Source: Brasenia schreberi (lineage: Eukaryota; Streptophyta; Magnoliopsida; Nymphaeales; Cabombaceae). From it: DNA of 64,000 bases. The stretch spans positions 4,097,001 to 4,161,000 of the forward strand of contig JAYKKT010000064.1 in the NCBI GenBank assembly GCA_036023115.1, written 5' to 3'. The notes under the pieces were generated by a model. It searched no databases, was not told the DNA's origin, and saw nothing but the letters and a program-made list of their open reading frames with translations. A program made the position numbers and the translations under genes. Position 1 is the first letter of the stretch; each line of letters begins with the position of its first letter. This document shows, piece by piece, positions 49,690 through 59,829 of the stretch.

Positions 49690-50460
49690 TTTACCATGAT
49701 TTGATGGGTCCGGTTCGAGACTGGACCGACAGTTCAAATTGGAACCGAACCAGACCTAATACCAACGAGAACTGAAACCCGTTAAACTGGACTCAAAACC
49801 ATAACCTGACATAGTGGTTTCATGGTTTGGTTACAGTTTCTTCTTACATGAAATCAGAACCGAACCCGATCATGACCAGCGGTTCAAAGCCTGGTTAGGG
49901 TCCTTCTAATCAGGTGTTTTATTTCTAACCTTTTTTATATTATTTGTTTTCTTGTTTCTGGTTTGAAGCATAACCGGAGCAAGACCCGACACTTATGAAC
50001 CCATAATCCAAACTGGCTTGAGTCGAGTTTAGTTCCAGTTCATGGTCTTGATTAACCCAGAACTTGTTACTAGATCGAGAGTCGACATTATATTATTGCA
50101 TGAATTTTTGTGCAAGACTATGATATTTGACCAATCATTCATAAATAAATCAACCTTTTTTGAGGGTTTGATATATCATGTTCTTCCTTGTGATTTGTGA
50201 TTGTATGTTTTCGTGTTTTGCAAAAATCCCATTTTTATAATTCGGGTATTCATGGGTTTTGATTAGAAGGGTGATTAGCACCAGATGTTAACGAAAGCCA
50301 CCGAGAACTGCTCGATGACAAAACTGGGCACGTCTAACCCGAGCATTCATTTCGAGTCGGCAACCAGAACCAGTCCTCGAATTGGAGATCTCTCGGTTTA
50401 GTTACGGTTCATGATTTTTGGAAATCGATTTAAAACCGGTTGCTCCAAATCGCCTTAGAT
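49690..50460. repeat. GGTTCCGG-word repeat stretch
   Basis: Dispersed AACCG, GGTTC and GAACC words through most of this interval (e.g. GGTCCGGTTCGAGACTGG at about 49709), with AT-rich interruptions. No gene. Confidence 0.45.
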
Positions 50461-50479
50461 TTAAATATTTTTTTGAAAA

Positions 50480-50565
50480 ATCCCTCATGCAGTGTTAGCT
50501 CAATGATGGGAAGCTCCTCGCTCTTTCAGCTGTGGAGAGTTCGACTCTCATATTGAAAATTAAGC
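50480..50565 (+). mobile_element. tRNA-derived SINE fragment
   Basis: A-box-like GTTAGCTCAATGATGGG followed by B-box-like GAGTTCGACTCTC. Confidence 0.55.
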
Positions 50566-51070
50566 TTTAAAGTGTATTTACCAATATACTGTCATAAAGA
50601 GATTTACCATCCTAATGGAAGAAAGTTTTTCCAATTGGTGGGAGTTCGATTCTCTAGAAGTTGTAAAAAAAAAAAAATTGAACTTGATGCCTCTAGTTCT
50701 GAGATGATTCTCAAAGCAGAATTGTTCGGACCGAAACCGATTCTGATCGATTTGGTTATGGTTCTAAGTTTTGAGCAAATCGGAACCGGTAAAAACTGTT
50801 CTCGGACATGTATGCACTGGAGAACCAGTTACTCCACAAACTCATACAGTGATCACTATTTTCCTTTCAGAAAAAAAAAAGTAGAAGAAATGAGGCTGCT
50901 ATTTTCGTTCTAGTTTTTTAAATAGTTAAATTAATTCCTGCATGTAAATAGTATTTCTGAAAATTTTATTTTATTTATTCTGTACAATTTGGAGGCCGAA
51001 GCAACATGCACAACCCGCGCATCGAACTCATGACGTTCGAAACTCCAAAACTTCAAGTCACGTGCAGACA

Positions 51071-51089
51071 CGTGGCATATAATCATTGG
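51071..51089 (-). promoter_or_regulatory. ER stress response element (ERSE) upstream of ERdj3B-like gene
   Basis: CGTGG at 51071-51075, exactly nine bases, then ATTGG at 51085-51089; on the minus strand this is CCAAT-N9-CCACG, the exact ERSE consensus. It lies about 95 bp upstream of the TATA box and 420 bp upstream of the ATG. ERSE sites are bound by bZIP28-type factors with NF-Y in plants and drive the unfolded protein response, which fits an ER chaperone gene. Further CCAAT boxes occur at about 51092 and 51111. Confidence 0.75.
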
Positions 51090-51184
51090 CTATTGGAACG
51101 CGACGGAGCTTCCAATTGGCCAGTTCGAATGGAATACACGTCTACGAGGGAAAATAAACGAGAAATGGGCCTGGACCCGGTCCA

Positions 51185-51191
51185 TATATAA
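51185..51191 (+). promoter_or_regulatory. TATA box of ERdj3B-like gene
   Basis: TATATAA in GGTCCATATATAAGCC, about 320 bases upstream of the ATG, with a CT-rich leader following from about 51215. Confidence 0.6.
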
Positions 51192-51509
51192 GCCAGAAAC
51201 CACCGTCCGTCCTCCGTCTTCGCTCCTTCCCTCGCTCGCTCTCGCTCTTTCGTGTTTCTGCTTTTTCATTCATCCTCTTCTCTTTTTTTCTGCAAACCGG
51301 AGGAATTAACGCACGGGTGGAAGCCCTAGATTCGGCCTCGCTGGATTTCGTCATTTACTGATCGGTGGATTTGATCTCTTGCATTTCGTAGACCCTAACG
51401 CTACCCGACGATCTTCTTCTCACTCGGGTTCTCCGTCAGATTTCCCAGTTTAAGGCAGGGTTCTGTAAATCCTAATTCTGGAAGTAGAATTCTCCATTGG
51501 GGCTGAGGG

Positions 51510-54500
51510 ATGAGGTATCTGAAGTTTCTGGTGGTGACGCTCGTGTTCTTGTTAGCGTTCACGTGTTCTTCGTTTGCTGGGTAAGATCTTTACTTGATTC
51601 ATTTGTTTGGGTGTCATTGGGGTCTCTTTAGGACCAAGGTGTAATTCGGAGGGTTAAGTTGTGCAGGAAGAGCTATTATGACGTATTGCAAGTTCCTCGC
51701 GGTGCGTCGGAGGAGCAAATCAAGCGGGCGTACCGGAAGTTGGCTTTGAAGTATCATCCTGACAAGAATCCAGGAAACGAAGAGGCGAACAAGAAATTCG
51801 CTGAGATTAATAATGGTAGTGGCCGCCAGTATTTTTCTTTTAGATTATTGTGGTACCAATGCGTCGGCCCGAGACACTGATGTATTTTTTTGTTTTAATC
51901 TTTGATGATTTCCCAGCATACGAAGTTCTGTCTGATCACGAGAAGAGGGAAATCTATGATAGATATGGAGAGGAGGGCCTCAAACAAAGTCAGGCTGGTG
52001 GTGGAAGGGGTGGCGCGGGCTTCCAGGACATATTTAGCCAGTAAGTCACAAATTGAAGCTTGTATGATTGATTACATGTTTCGTGTCTCGTAACAGAATA
52101 TTAGCTGGTTGTTGTGAACGAATCATTCTTTTGTTTCCAAGAAGCCGTTGCTTAAGATTCTTTTTCATATTATAAATATGAAAGTTTAGCATTAATGTCC
52201 TCTTAGTTAACTCTAGGATGTTTGGCTGTTATATTTTTATGGTCAGTAATCTGCAATGTGGGCCTAAAATTAGCAATTCACATCATGGAATAATATAATC
52301 TAGTTTTATATGTGCTTAAATCACTCTGATACTTGGCGTTTGAGATTGTTATTGGGGGATACCAATTACTTCGGTGCTTAAGGTTGCACATGTTAAGCAA
52401 CTGCAAGAGATTGTACTTGCAGGGATCAAAATGCTTTTGTCTTTTGGTACCATCAACATGGGATCCAGGGCTCAATGCTTCTGAAAGCCAAGGTCTAAGC
52501 GACCAAGGAGCAGACTGAACCCAGACTGCTCAGGTCGAACTGCCATGGGCTCCTCACACAAACCAGCCAAACCAAACCAAGCCTCCTTTCACGTTAATCT
52601 TCTTATGTTATAACAACATTTAACATCTAAAGTTTAAGACAGCACTCAGGGCGTTGTTAGACCTCTCGACTCCACCAGACATAGGGAGTGAGTTCTATAC
52701 CCAGGACATGTACACTTGGCTACCTCTAGTGCTATTGCTGTTGGTGGGGAGTTCGACTCTCGAAGGGGTATGTGTGGGTATTTGTGTTAGGCTTTGGCCT
52801 CCTTTTGTAAAAAAAACATAATAAGTTAAATGCTTTTGTGTGTGCCTTTGAGGTGTCGTCATCCAAGGGTGACAGGTTCCATGGCGTGAAGAAAGAAGGG
52901 TCTCTTTTGTAAGAAAGTAAGGAGTCTTGGGTGCACGAAGATCTCTATCAACAGGACCTCTCTTTCAAACCCGCTTTGGTTCGTGGAAGACGAGTTGAGC
53001 GGATTGGTGCCTTCAGTTTTGGAGCTTGTACTGATTGTTTCCATTGTTGATGATGGAGACACCCGGTCCGTCAAATTCCTGGAACCATCTGATTCTTTCA
53101 CCTTGAGAAGAAAGTTTACTAAATTGAGTAAAATTCGATGACAATGGACTGGAGATGTGCCAAATAACACAAGTTTCTTCACTTCCAGTTGGTGCACTGG
53201 GATAATGACTCACCTTCCATTCAGATTCTCGTGAGAACAAAATTCGAGTTCTCACCAGTAGCAGTGCAACCCAAAATGGTGATCTGGACTCCATACAGCT
53301 TTGCTGACATGGAATGCAAAAGCAACTGAAAGCCATGGGGATCCGATGTCCTTGTGGAGGGTTGTGAGTGATTCCAGATCACTCTCCTCTAAGTATAGGA
53401 ATTTCGTTATCCTTATTAAATTTGTCTCCCATTTTTAAGATGAAACATTGGTTATGTAGTTTAAGGTTTTCTGGAAATCGGGATGAATACGAACAAATTG
53501 CTTCAAGTCTCTTGTGTCCAATTTTGACTTGAGTATGCTGATATGTTTAGTTATTAATGATTTTGCCTTGGCTGACAACCTGAGACGCTGTAACTGTAGA
53601 AATGAGGTTTATCACAAGCAAATTGGTCCTGGGATGTTTCAACAGATGACAGAGCAGGTAAATGTTTATCTTTAAGAATGATGAAAGAATAGATATTTTC
53701 TTTGGGATGCATATTTTATAACACAAACATACAAATTTCTTGCTTAATGACATTTTTGTATGACTTAATGACATTTTTTTTTATGATTGAATTTTTAATT
53801 AAAAGCCCAGTGCCAAGTTCCCTTTTATTCAGGGGAGGGGCGGATGTGTAGGTTTATTTTATTCCTGTTGTTAGCATATCTGGAGTTTTTCACTCCTATT
53901 TCTTAATTTACCTGTTCAGGTCTGTGAGCAATGTCCTAATGTTAAATATGAAAGAGATGGTTATTTCATCACTGTTGATATTGCGTTGCACCCTTGACTT
54001 ATGCCAATGGACCCACAAGTTAATGAAAACCATCATTAGGCTCAGACTAATGCTTTAGGACCATGTAGGCACCGCTGTAGCTGAAATGAAGCTTGGCTAT
54101 TCATGTCTTAAAATATAGGTAGTCTATTGTTGGTTCTTTGGTGGATGATTTGCCTTGCCTCCTTGCCACAAAACAAAGCACTTTTATTTTAATGAGGTTT
54201 TTAGAAATAAATTATGTGACACCAATAGAGGATAAAATGAGAGAATATTGTTTAAGGTGGTTTGGACATATAGAAAGAAGATCAAAAGAAGAACCTCTAA
54301 GAAGGTGTGAAAAACTAGATTTTGAAAGTATTAAAAGAGGTTGAGGATGACCACAAAAGTGTTGGAAAGAAACAATAAAGAATGATCTAGCTTATTGTGA
54401 GTTAACTGCTAACATGGCACATGATAGGGCTCCGTAGAAACAAAGAATCCATGTAGTCGACCCTGTCTAGAATGGGAAAAGGCTTTGTTGTTGTTGTTGT

Positions 54501-57500
54501 ATATTTAGACATAATGGGATCTGGGCTCGTTGCTTCCAACGGGACCTGGAACCGACTGATCAAGGAACTAGAACCTGGTCCTGGATGGAGAACCACTCAG
54601 TTCAATTCGAGTTTCACCTTTTATAAAACTGGAACCTTCGGTTCTAAACTGTCAGTTACACTATTTTTAAAATTTTCTTTAAATTTTTTATTCTTTTAAT
54701 AATTTTACCAGTTCTTGGACCAAAACCTAACCCAAGACGATTTGGTTATGGTCTGAGGTTCGGGACTAACCGTAACCAGTCATGTCATATAGCACATTGA
54801 ATCATAAATGTGCCGTTTGTAACATTGTTAAGGTCTTCTATGTGCCAAAATATGCTCTTTTCTTTTGCATGCCTCAGTTGCCTCTCTTTGTCCCATTTGT
54901 TTTGTTCCAACTGTGTTCGATTCGGTTACTATGTGAAACCTATTAATGATTACATGCACTTGGCTTCTTCCAGGAGATTGTCTTCTATGAGGATGGTGAA
55001 CCAATAATAGATGGTGAAGTTGGTGATCTTAAGGTTAGCTTCACTTATCTGCTTTCTAAGCACATAATAGCTCTTCACTAACTGCATGACTGTATTTCCT
55101 GCATATATCTACAGTTTAGGATTCGCACTGCACCACATGAGCGCTTCAGAAGGGACGGCAATGACCTGCATATGACTGTCAATATTACCCTGGTAACACC
55201 TTCTTCCGCCTCTAGCTAAGATTGTTTCTTTAGGTCTAAAATTATTCACTTCAAATGCTGTCAAAGAAAAGGAGCTGACTCCCTTATTTTCATGCCAATA
55301 GCTAAGACACCCAAAATCACGTGCTATCTGCATTTATCTATAATTTAACCAAGAACTAACATTTGTCTATTTTAGTCCGTCTGTTTGTAAATTAGTCATG
55401 CCATGTTGACTGTCATTGAGTATTATCGTAACTAGATGCTATTACCTGACAGTGAAACACAAAGCAGCAATCATGGCATACATGTGCGTGGTCTCAAATT
55501 CTCTGGAAAGAAAGGATTGTACTTTGAATTTGTTTCTGCTTTCTCATGTGTTCATGACAACATATTTCACATCATCTTCCTTGTGGCTCGTTTCACTGAA
55601 AATGGGAATAGGATTCTTATTTGGCACGTGTGATGCATCTGACTGAAGTGAGATAATTTTGCCAATTCTGTTTGTCAAACAAATTTGTTTTGTTTTCCTT
55701 TTTTATCCTTTATAGATATTCTAGATGAACTTGATTTCTATTTTCTTGAAATTGTTTGATGGGAACCCTAAAGTTACGGAACTTCCTCCTATGTTTGATT
55801 TTTACCCTTGACATGATCTTTTTTTTTATTCCTAAATGGGAGCAGAACACATTTTTACATGAAAATAACCTTTTTTAAACCTACCATTCTGAAAGTTTAA
55901 AATCAAACAGTGGGTTTTGCAGAGTAAATCCAAGAGTGTCAGTATATAAAATTTGTTTTACACAGTGAATTTGCAGAATAGTGATGGTAGTGTAGTCTGC
56001 TCGTCTAATCTGCTTGTATTTGAAACTTTTGCTGTATCAGATCAAATTACTTGTAATTTGTTCTATTATTACTCTTACTGAAATTGTCAGCGTGGTTCTT
56101 CTTTAGTGGATTGAAATTTGAAACAGTTTCTAAGCAAGTTTGTTTACTATGGGAAAAGGCTTAGTTGTTGTTGTTCTAAGCAAGTTTGTTTGTTTCGTAC
56201 AGTAAATATAATGGTTTTCTTATATTAGGGAAGGTATCCTAAAGTGTGCCGCTAATCTATGTTTCTCTTCATAGTTGCTTTGCTTTTTTACCCGAACAAA
56301 ATCAATCAAAACTTGTCTTTACATAGTTGGCCATTTCAAATGTCCTCAAGTGATCTGATTTTCCTTGTGACACGATAACCTTATTCCAAATGCCTCTTTG
56401 GACGTCCTCATATTTTGGCTAGAGTGACTGCCATGGTGAGTGTGTTTCCATGGCCGTGAAGGGAAACAATCATTATGCTAAATTTGAGTTGGATTAAAGT
56501 GAAACTTTAGAATACGTGTTGGAAGTTTCAGAGTGCCTAATGCGTTAGTGTTATATCCTAGTTTAATGGGTTCAGTAAGTTGCAAACTATAAGCGAATTT
56601 GTCTAGACATATAGGTGGTTGTTTCTCTTGATGCGGTGCTGGTCGGATATTTTCCTAGACATGCAAGTGCTGTGCGAGTAAGATTTTCTTGATGTTGACT
56701 TTCATTCTTTTCATAGGTTGGTGACTTAATTCTGGTAACATCAGAAAAGATTAAACTGCATAAAAGCAGTCGAGGATCTTCCATTATATAACTTTTTTGT
56801 AATAGAATATCTGAACAGATAAAACATTGAGCCAATATTAATATTAGTGAAATGGAGCTAATTGCCCTGTTATCTGAAGCGGGTCTAAGCTGTAATAATA
56901 CAATTCACAAGTGAAGGACATGCAGTTGGTTGTTTCATGTTGGTTTGTAATTTCTGAGAGGTTTTTGGCTAGCAACATGGAGCTAATTGTCCTGTTATCT
57001 GAAGCGGGTCTAAGCTGTAATAATACAATTCACAAGTGAATGAAATGCAGTTGGTTGTTTCATGTTGGTTTGTAATTTCTGAGAGGTTTTTGTTTATCAT
57101 GATTGTTATTTCGTTTAGCTGAAGTACAAACAAGCATCTAAAGGCAAATAGTTCATGCATAAAAAGTCCTAGTCAATATTCTAAGTACTGGTTCAGTTAT
57201 TAGCTTGTGGAGTTATCCGGTTATCTGGTTTTATGTAGACTATTTTTTCTAAAATACCATTGTGTAACAGAACGAAGAATTTATTTCTTCCTGATTCTTT
57301 CGGAAGATTTGGTTTCACGTCATTTATTAGTTGAACTTTTAATTGCATTCATCAAGTACTCACATCAAAGTATGTTATCAATCTGGCATTAGAGTTGAAA
57401 GGGATTTGCAATTTGGATCATGGATTTGGTTTATGAACAAGGGAACTACACAAACTTCTTGCTGTTAGTTTCTTTGCAGTTTAATTATGTGTGATATTTC

Positions 57501-57938
57501 GTATTTACATGACTGTTGGAGTTTCTTATTTGCTTATGGGAAGTCTATAGCAACTAACCATCTTGTCCTCTTCTTGATAATCTCACCCTGTTCTCTGATT
57601 TCGGTTATTGGTTCTTGATGGTTCAGCTCCAAGCTCTCATTGGTTTTAAAAAGACCATCAAACACTTGGATGAACACCCAGTTGAAATCGGTACAAAGGT
57701 GAGCAAATCTGTGGTGAGAATTGTTGCTACTGAAACTGGGTTGATTTTAGTAACAGACATTGTGGGGTAACTCTTTCAGGGCATCACGAAACCTAAAGAA
57801 GTAAGGAGGTTCAAGGGGGAAGGCATGCCCTTGCATTTCAGTTCGAAGAAAGGCGACTTGTATGTGACCTTTGAGGTTCTGTTTCCGACTTCACTTACAG
57901 AAGATCAGAAGGCGAAGATCAAGGCAGTTCTTTCTTAG
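51510..57938 (+). CDS. ERDJ3B: ER-lumenal DnaJ/Hsp40 co-chaperone, ERdj3B-like, with a missing internal exon
   Basis: Recruits and activates the Hsp70 BiP in the ER lumen. Exons: 51510-51580 (signal peptide, [17 protein letters not shown]), 51667-51815 and 51917-52040 (J domain, HPD at residues 54-56, ending FQDIFS), 53585-53657 ([20 protein letters not shown]), 53920 to about 53984 ([16 protein letters not shown]), 54974-55033, 55115-55192, 57627-57698 and 57780-57938 ([20 protein letters not shown] ... AVLS stop). Order and residues match Arabidopsis ERdj3B (about 346 residues). Two lesions: the exon for about 55 residues between the G/F linker and RCNCR (start of the client-binding domain) is not found in 52041-53584, and the exon at 53920 lacks its last ~8 codons and a GT donor, reading instead ALHP-stop at 53997. 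Splicing 52040 to 53585 would keep frame. It may be a recent pseudogene, a short isoform or an assembly artefact. Confidence 0.82.
52655..52815 (+). mobile_element. tRNA-derived SINE in ERdj3B-like intron
   Basis: Contains CTCTAGTGCTATTGCTGTTG, B-box-like GAGTTCGACTCTCG and the tail GTGTTAGGCTTTGGCCTCC plus A7. Shares all three blocks with 58745-58857. The 5' edge is approximate. Confidence 0.65.
52860..53345 (-). mobile_element. Possible copia protease-region fragment
   Basis: Minus-strand frames give [18 protein letters not shown] followed by a DG segment and [15 protein letters not shown], which resembles the region around the protease active site of plant copia polyproteins (DSGA...H...F...ADGS...YKLQNVL). 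The active-site Asp triad itself is lost. It occupies the place where the missing ERdj3B exon is expected. Confidence 0.35.
54190..54508 (+). mobile_element. RTE LINE 3' fragment in ERdj3B-like intron
   Basis: From AATGAGGTTTTTAGAAATAA through the [20 protein letters not shown] part (54257-54295) to CGACCCTGTCTAGAATGGG and (TTG)5. Sense orientation, few differences from the 13916-15186 copy, with a stop after IKRG. Confidence 0.85.
54509..54800. repeat. GGTTCCGG-word repeat stretch next to the LINE fragment
   Basis: GGAACCGACTG, GAACCTGG, GGAACCTTCGGTTC and similar words within an intron of the ERdj3B-like gene. Confidence 0.4.
56146..56173 (+). mobile_element. 28-bp RTE LINE micro-insertion with 18-bp target-site duplication
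   Basis: TTCTAAGCAAGTTTGTTT is present at 56128-56145 and 56174-56191 without mismatch. The 28 bases between are ACTATGGGAAAAGGCTTAG followed by TTG repeats, i.e. only the last 28 bases of the LINE family. It lies in an intron of the ERdj3B-like gene. Confidence 0.92.
56852..57092. repeat. 116-bp near-perfect tandem duplication
   Basis: Units 56852-56967 and 56977-57092 (word ATGGAGCTAATTG) are separated by 9 bp and differ at about three positions. Intronic. Confidence 0.85.
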
Positions 57939-58744
57939 CTTTTGAGTGCGGATTCACTGACTTTTGTACCATGTCAAGGACTAAAGATGGTGCAGCCAAT
58001 TAGACCAACAATTTTGTTCAAGGGATCGGGTTGCTGGAACAGTTTTGGTCAACCTTCCCATTATAGGCTTCGTGGATTTGTTAATGACTAAAAGAGGATT
58101 GAAATTCCTTCTGGATCATATTCAGAAAGCCCGTCTCTTTCTTATTTTGACAGTGGACACAATTTTAATTATTGGTTCACCGTGGTGGTGCTATTCTAAG
58201 TTGATGAGAGAACTGGGGATTTGCCATAATATACCATGATGATTGTTTAGTCATTCCTTTTAGTTTGATCTCCTGCTCATGTAATTGCCATGTCAGTTTC
58301 ATTGCTCCCTCAAAGTTGTGAAATGCCATACTACCTCTGTTCAGTTGCTATCCTCTTTGTCTGTGTGTGTGTGAGAGGGAGAGAATCCAAACTGTAAAAA
58401 TTGTGTATACACATTCAATATTGGGTTAGCATGTTCTATAGCATAGCACATTAATTTGACATATACTTTGCTTCTCCAAACTTTAGGGGATGAGCCGAGA
58501 GCAAGCTTGGCAGGAATCAAAACAAGCCAAACCACAAACTGCGTGACATTTTTGTGGCACTCAATGTAGAAATTACAATATTGCCTCACTCATGGGGACC
58601 TGATTGATTGGGTAAGTGTTTGCGGGAAATTTGAGAAATTGGGTACGATGCGTTAACAGGATAAGAAGTACCCAACCCATATGTCTAAAACTTTGTAAAA
58701 TCCGAGAAATAATATGTTGATATATAAATGTGTATGCAGCGAAA
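57939..58744. other. 3' UTR and downstream of ERdj3B-like gene
   Basis: The first few hundred bases are probably 3' UTR. No further gene seen; a short GT/GAGA run lies near 58363-58384. Confidence 0.4.
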
Positions 58745-58853
58745 GCGTTAGCTCATGGTAGGGTGCTCTAGTGCTATTGCTGTTGTTGGGGTTTCACTCT
58801 CAGAAGGTGCATGTCTGGGTGTGGGTGTTAGGCTTCAGCCTCCTGTAACAAAA

Positions 58854-58857
<4 letters not shown>
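58745..58857 (+). mobile_element. tRNA-derived SINE
   Basis: A-box-like GTTAGCTCATGGTAGGGTG, the block CTCTAGTGCTATTGCTGTTG, a mutated B box GGTTTCACTCTC, the tail GTTAGGCTTCAGCCTCC and a run of A. The A-tail passes straight into the AT microsatellite that follows. Confidence 0.7.

Positions 58858-58940
<83 letters not shown>
58857..58940. repeat. (AT)n microsatellite born at a SINE tail
   Basis: About 42 AT units directly after the SINE A-tail. Confidence 0.95.
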
Positions 58941-58942
<2 letters not shown>

Positions 58943-59510
58943 ACATTTATATATATGTGTATATATATGATATTGAAAATTCCACTGCTTATCCTTGTAA
59001 TTACGTGGATTATATCTACAAATTATTTTATTTTATTTAAAATAACTATGAAAACTTTATTAAGATTGGAATTGGGGTACGAAACACCCTGTACCCACCC
59101 ATTACCCATGGAGGAAAAAAAACTCAAAATCAATACCCATCTTGTCCGGTAATTGGCCTTAACGGGGCACAAAAGTGAGGTTCGCATATTGGGCTACGTA
59201 TAGGTATACCCACCCCAACACGCTCCATTGCCATCCCTAACTAAATGAGAGATTTGCAAAAAGTATATACATCTCGGTTTGGAATTTCATATATTTTTAC
59301 CCTACTACCCAAACCCAAATCCATACAGAACAATGTCAGCAAATCAGTAACAGGTTTCTTCCGTCCGCGACCCGAATCGATGGCGGGCTTCATCCCGCGC
59401 AAACCCCCATCGTACAAACCCGCAACCAGACCAAATTTTATTTGCAACTGAGAGGAGAGGCGCAAGACGCACACGTTTGGGAGTGAGCCACCACGACGAA
59501 CCCTCGGAAA

Positions 59511-59512
<2 letters not shown>

Positions 59513-59596
<84 letters not shown>
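59513..59596. repeat. (CT)n microsatellite in the SNU23 leader or core promoter
   Basis: About 42 CT units, 234 bp upstream of the SNU23-like ATG. Confidence 0.95.
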
Positions 59597-59600
<4 letters not shown>

Positions 59601-59829
59601 GAAGTATGTAGGACGGATTGCATTTTTCTGATGCTTTTCTGGTTAATGTCGCACTTTTTAGGGTTTCTGCAGAATTTGTCGCTTCTAGAATTCCAATTGG
59701 AGATCGGTTGTTGGTCATTTTGTGGGTTCTTCATCGATATGCTGTTCCTGCTGGACGTTATTTTAAAAGGATAGGGCGCCCATCGCTTGACAAGTCTGCA
59801 CTAAGTTTTGCTGAAAATCCTTGACTCGG

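Noticed and set aside
53547..53774. Minus-strand frame opposite an ERdj3B exon
   Set aside because: It overlaps a conserved sense exon (RCNCRNEVY) and has no recognisable family.
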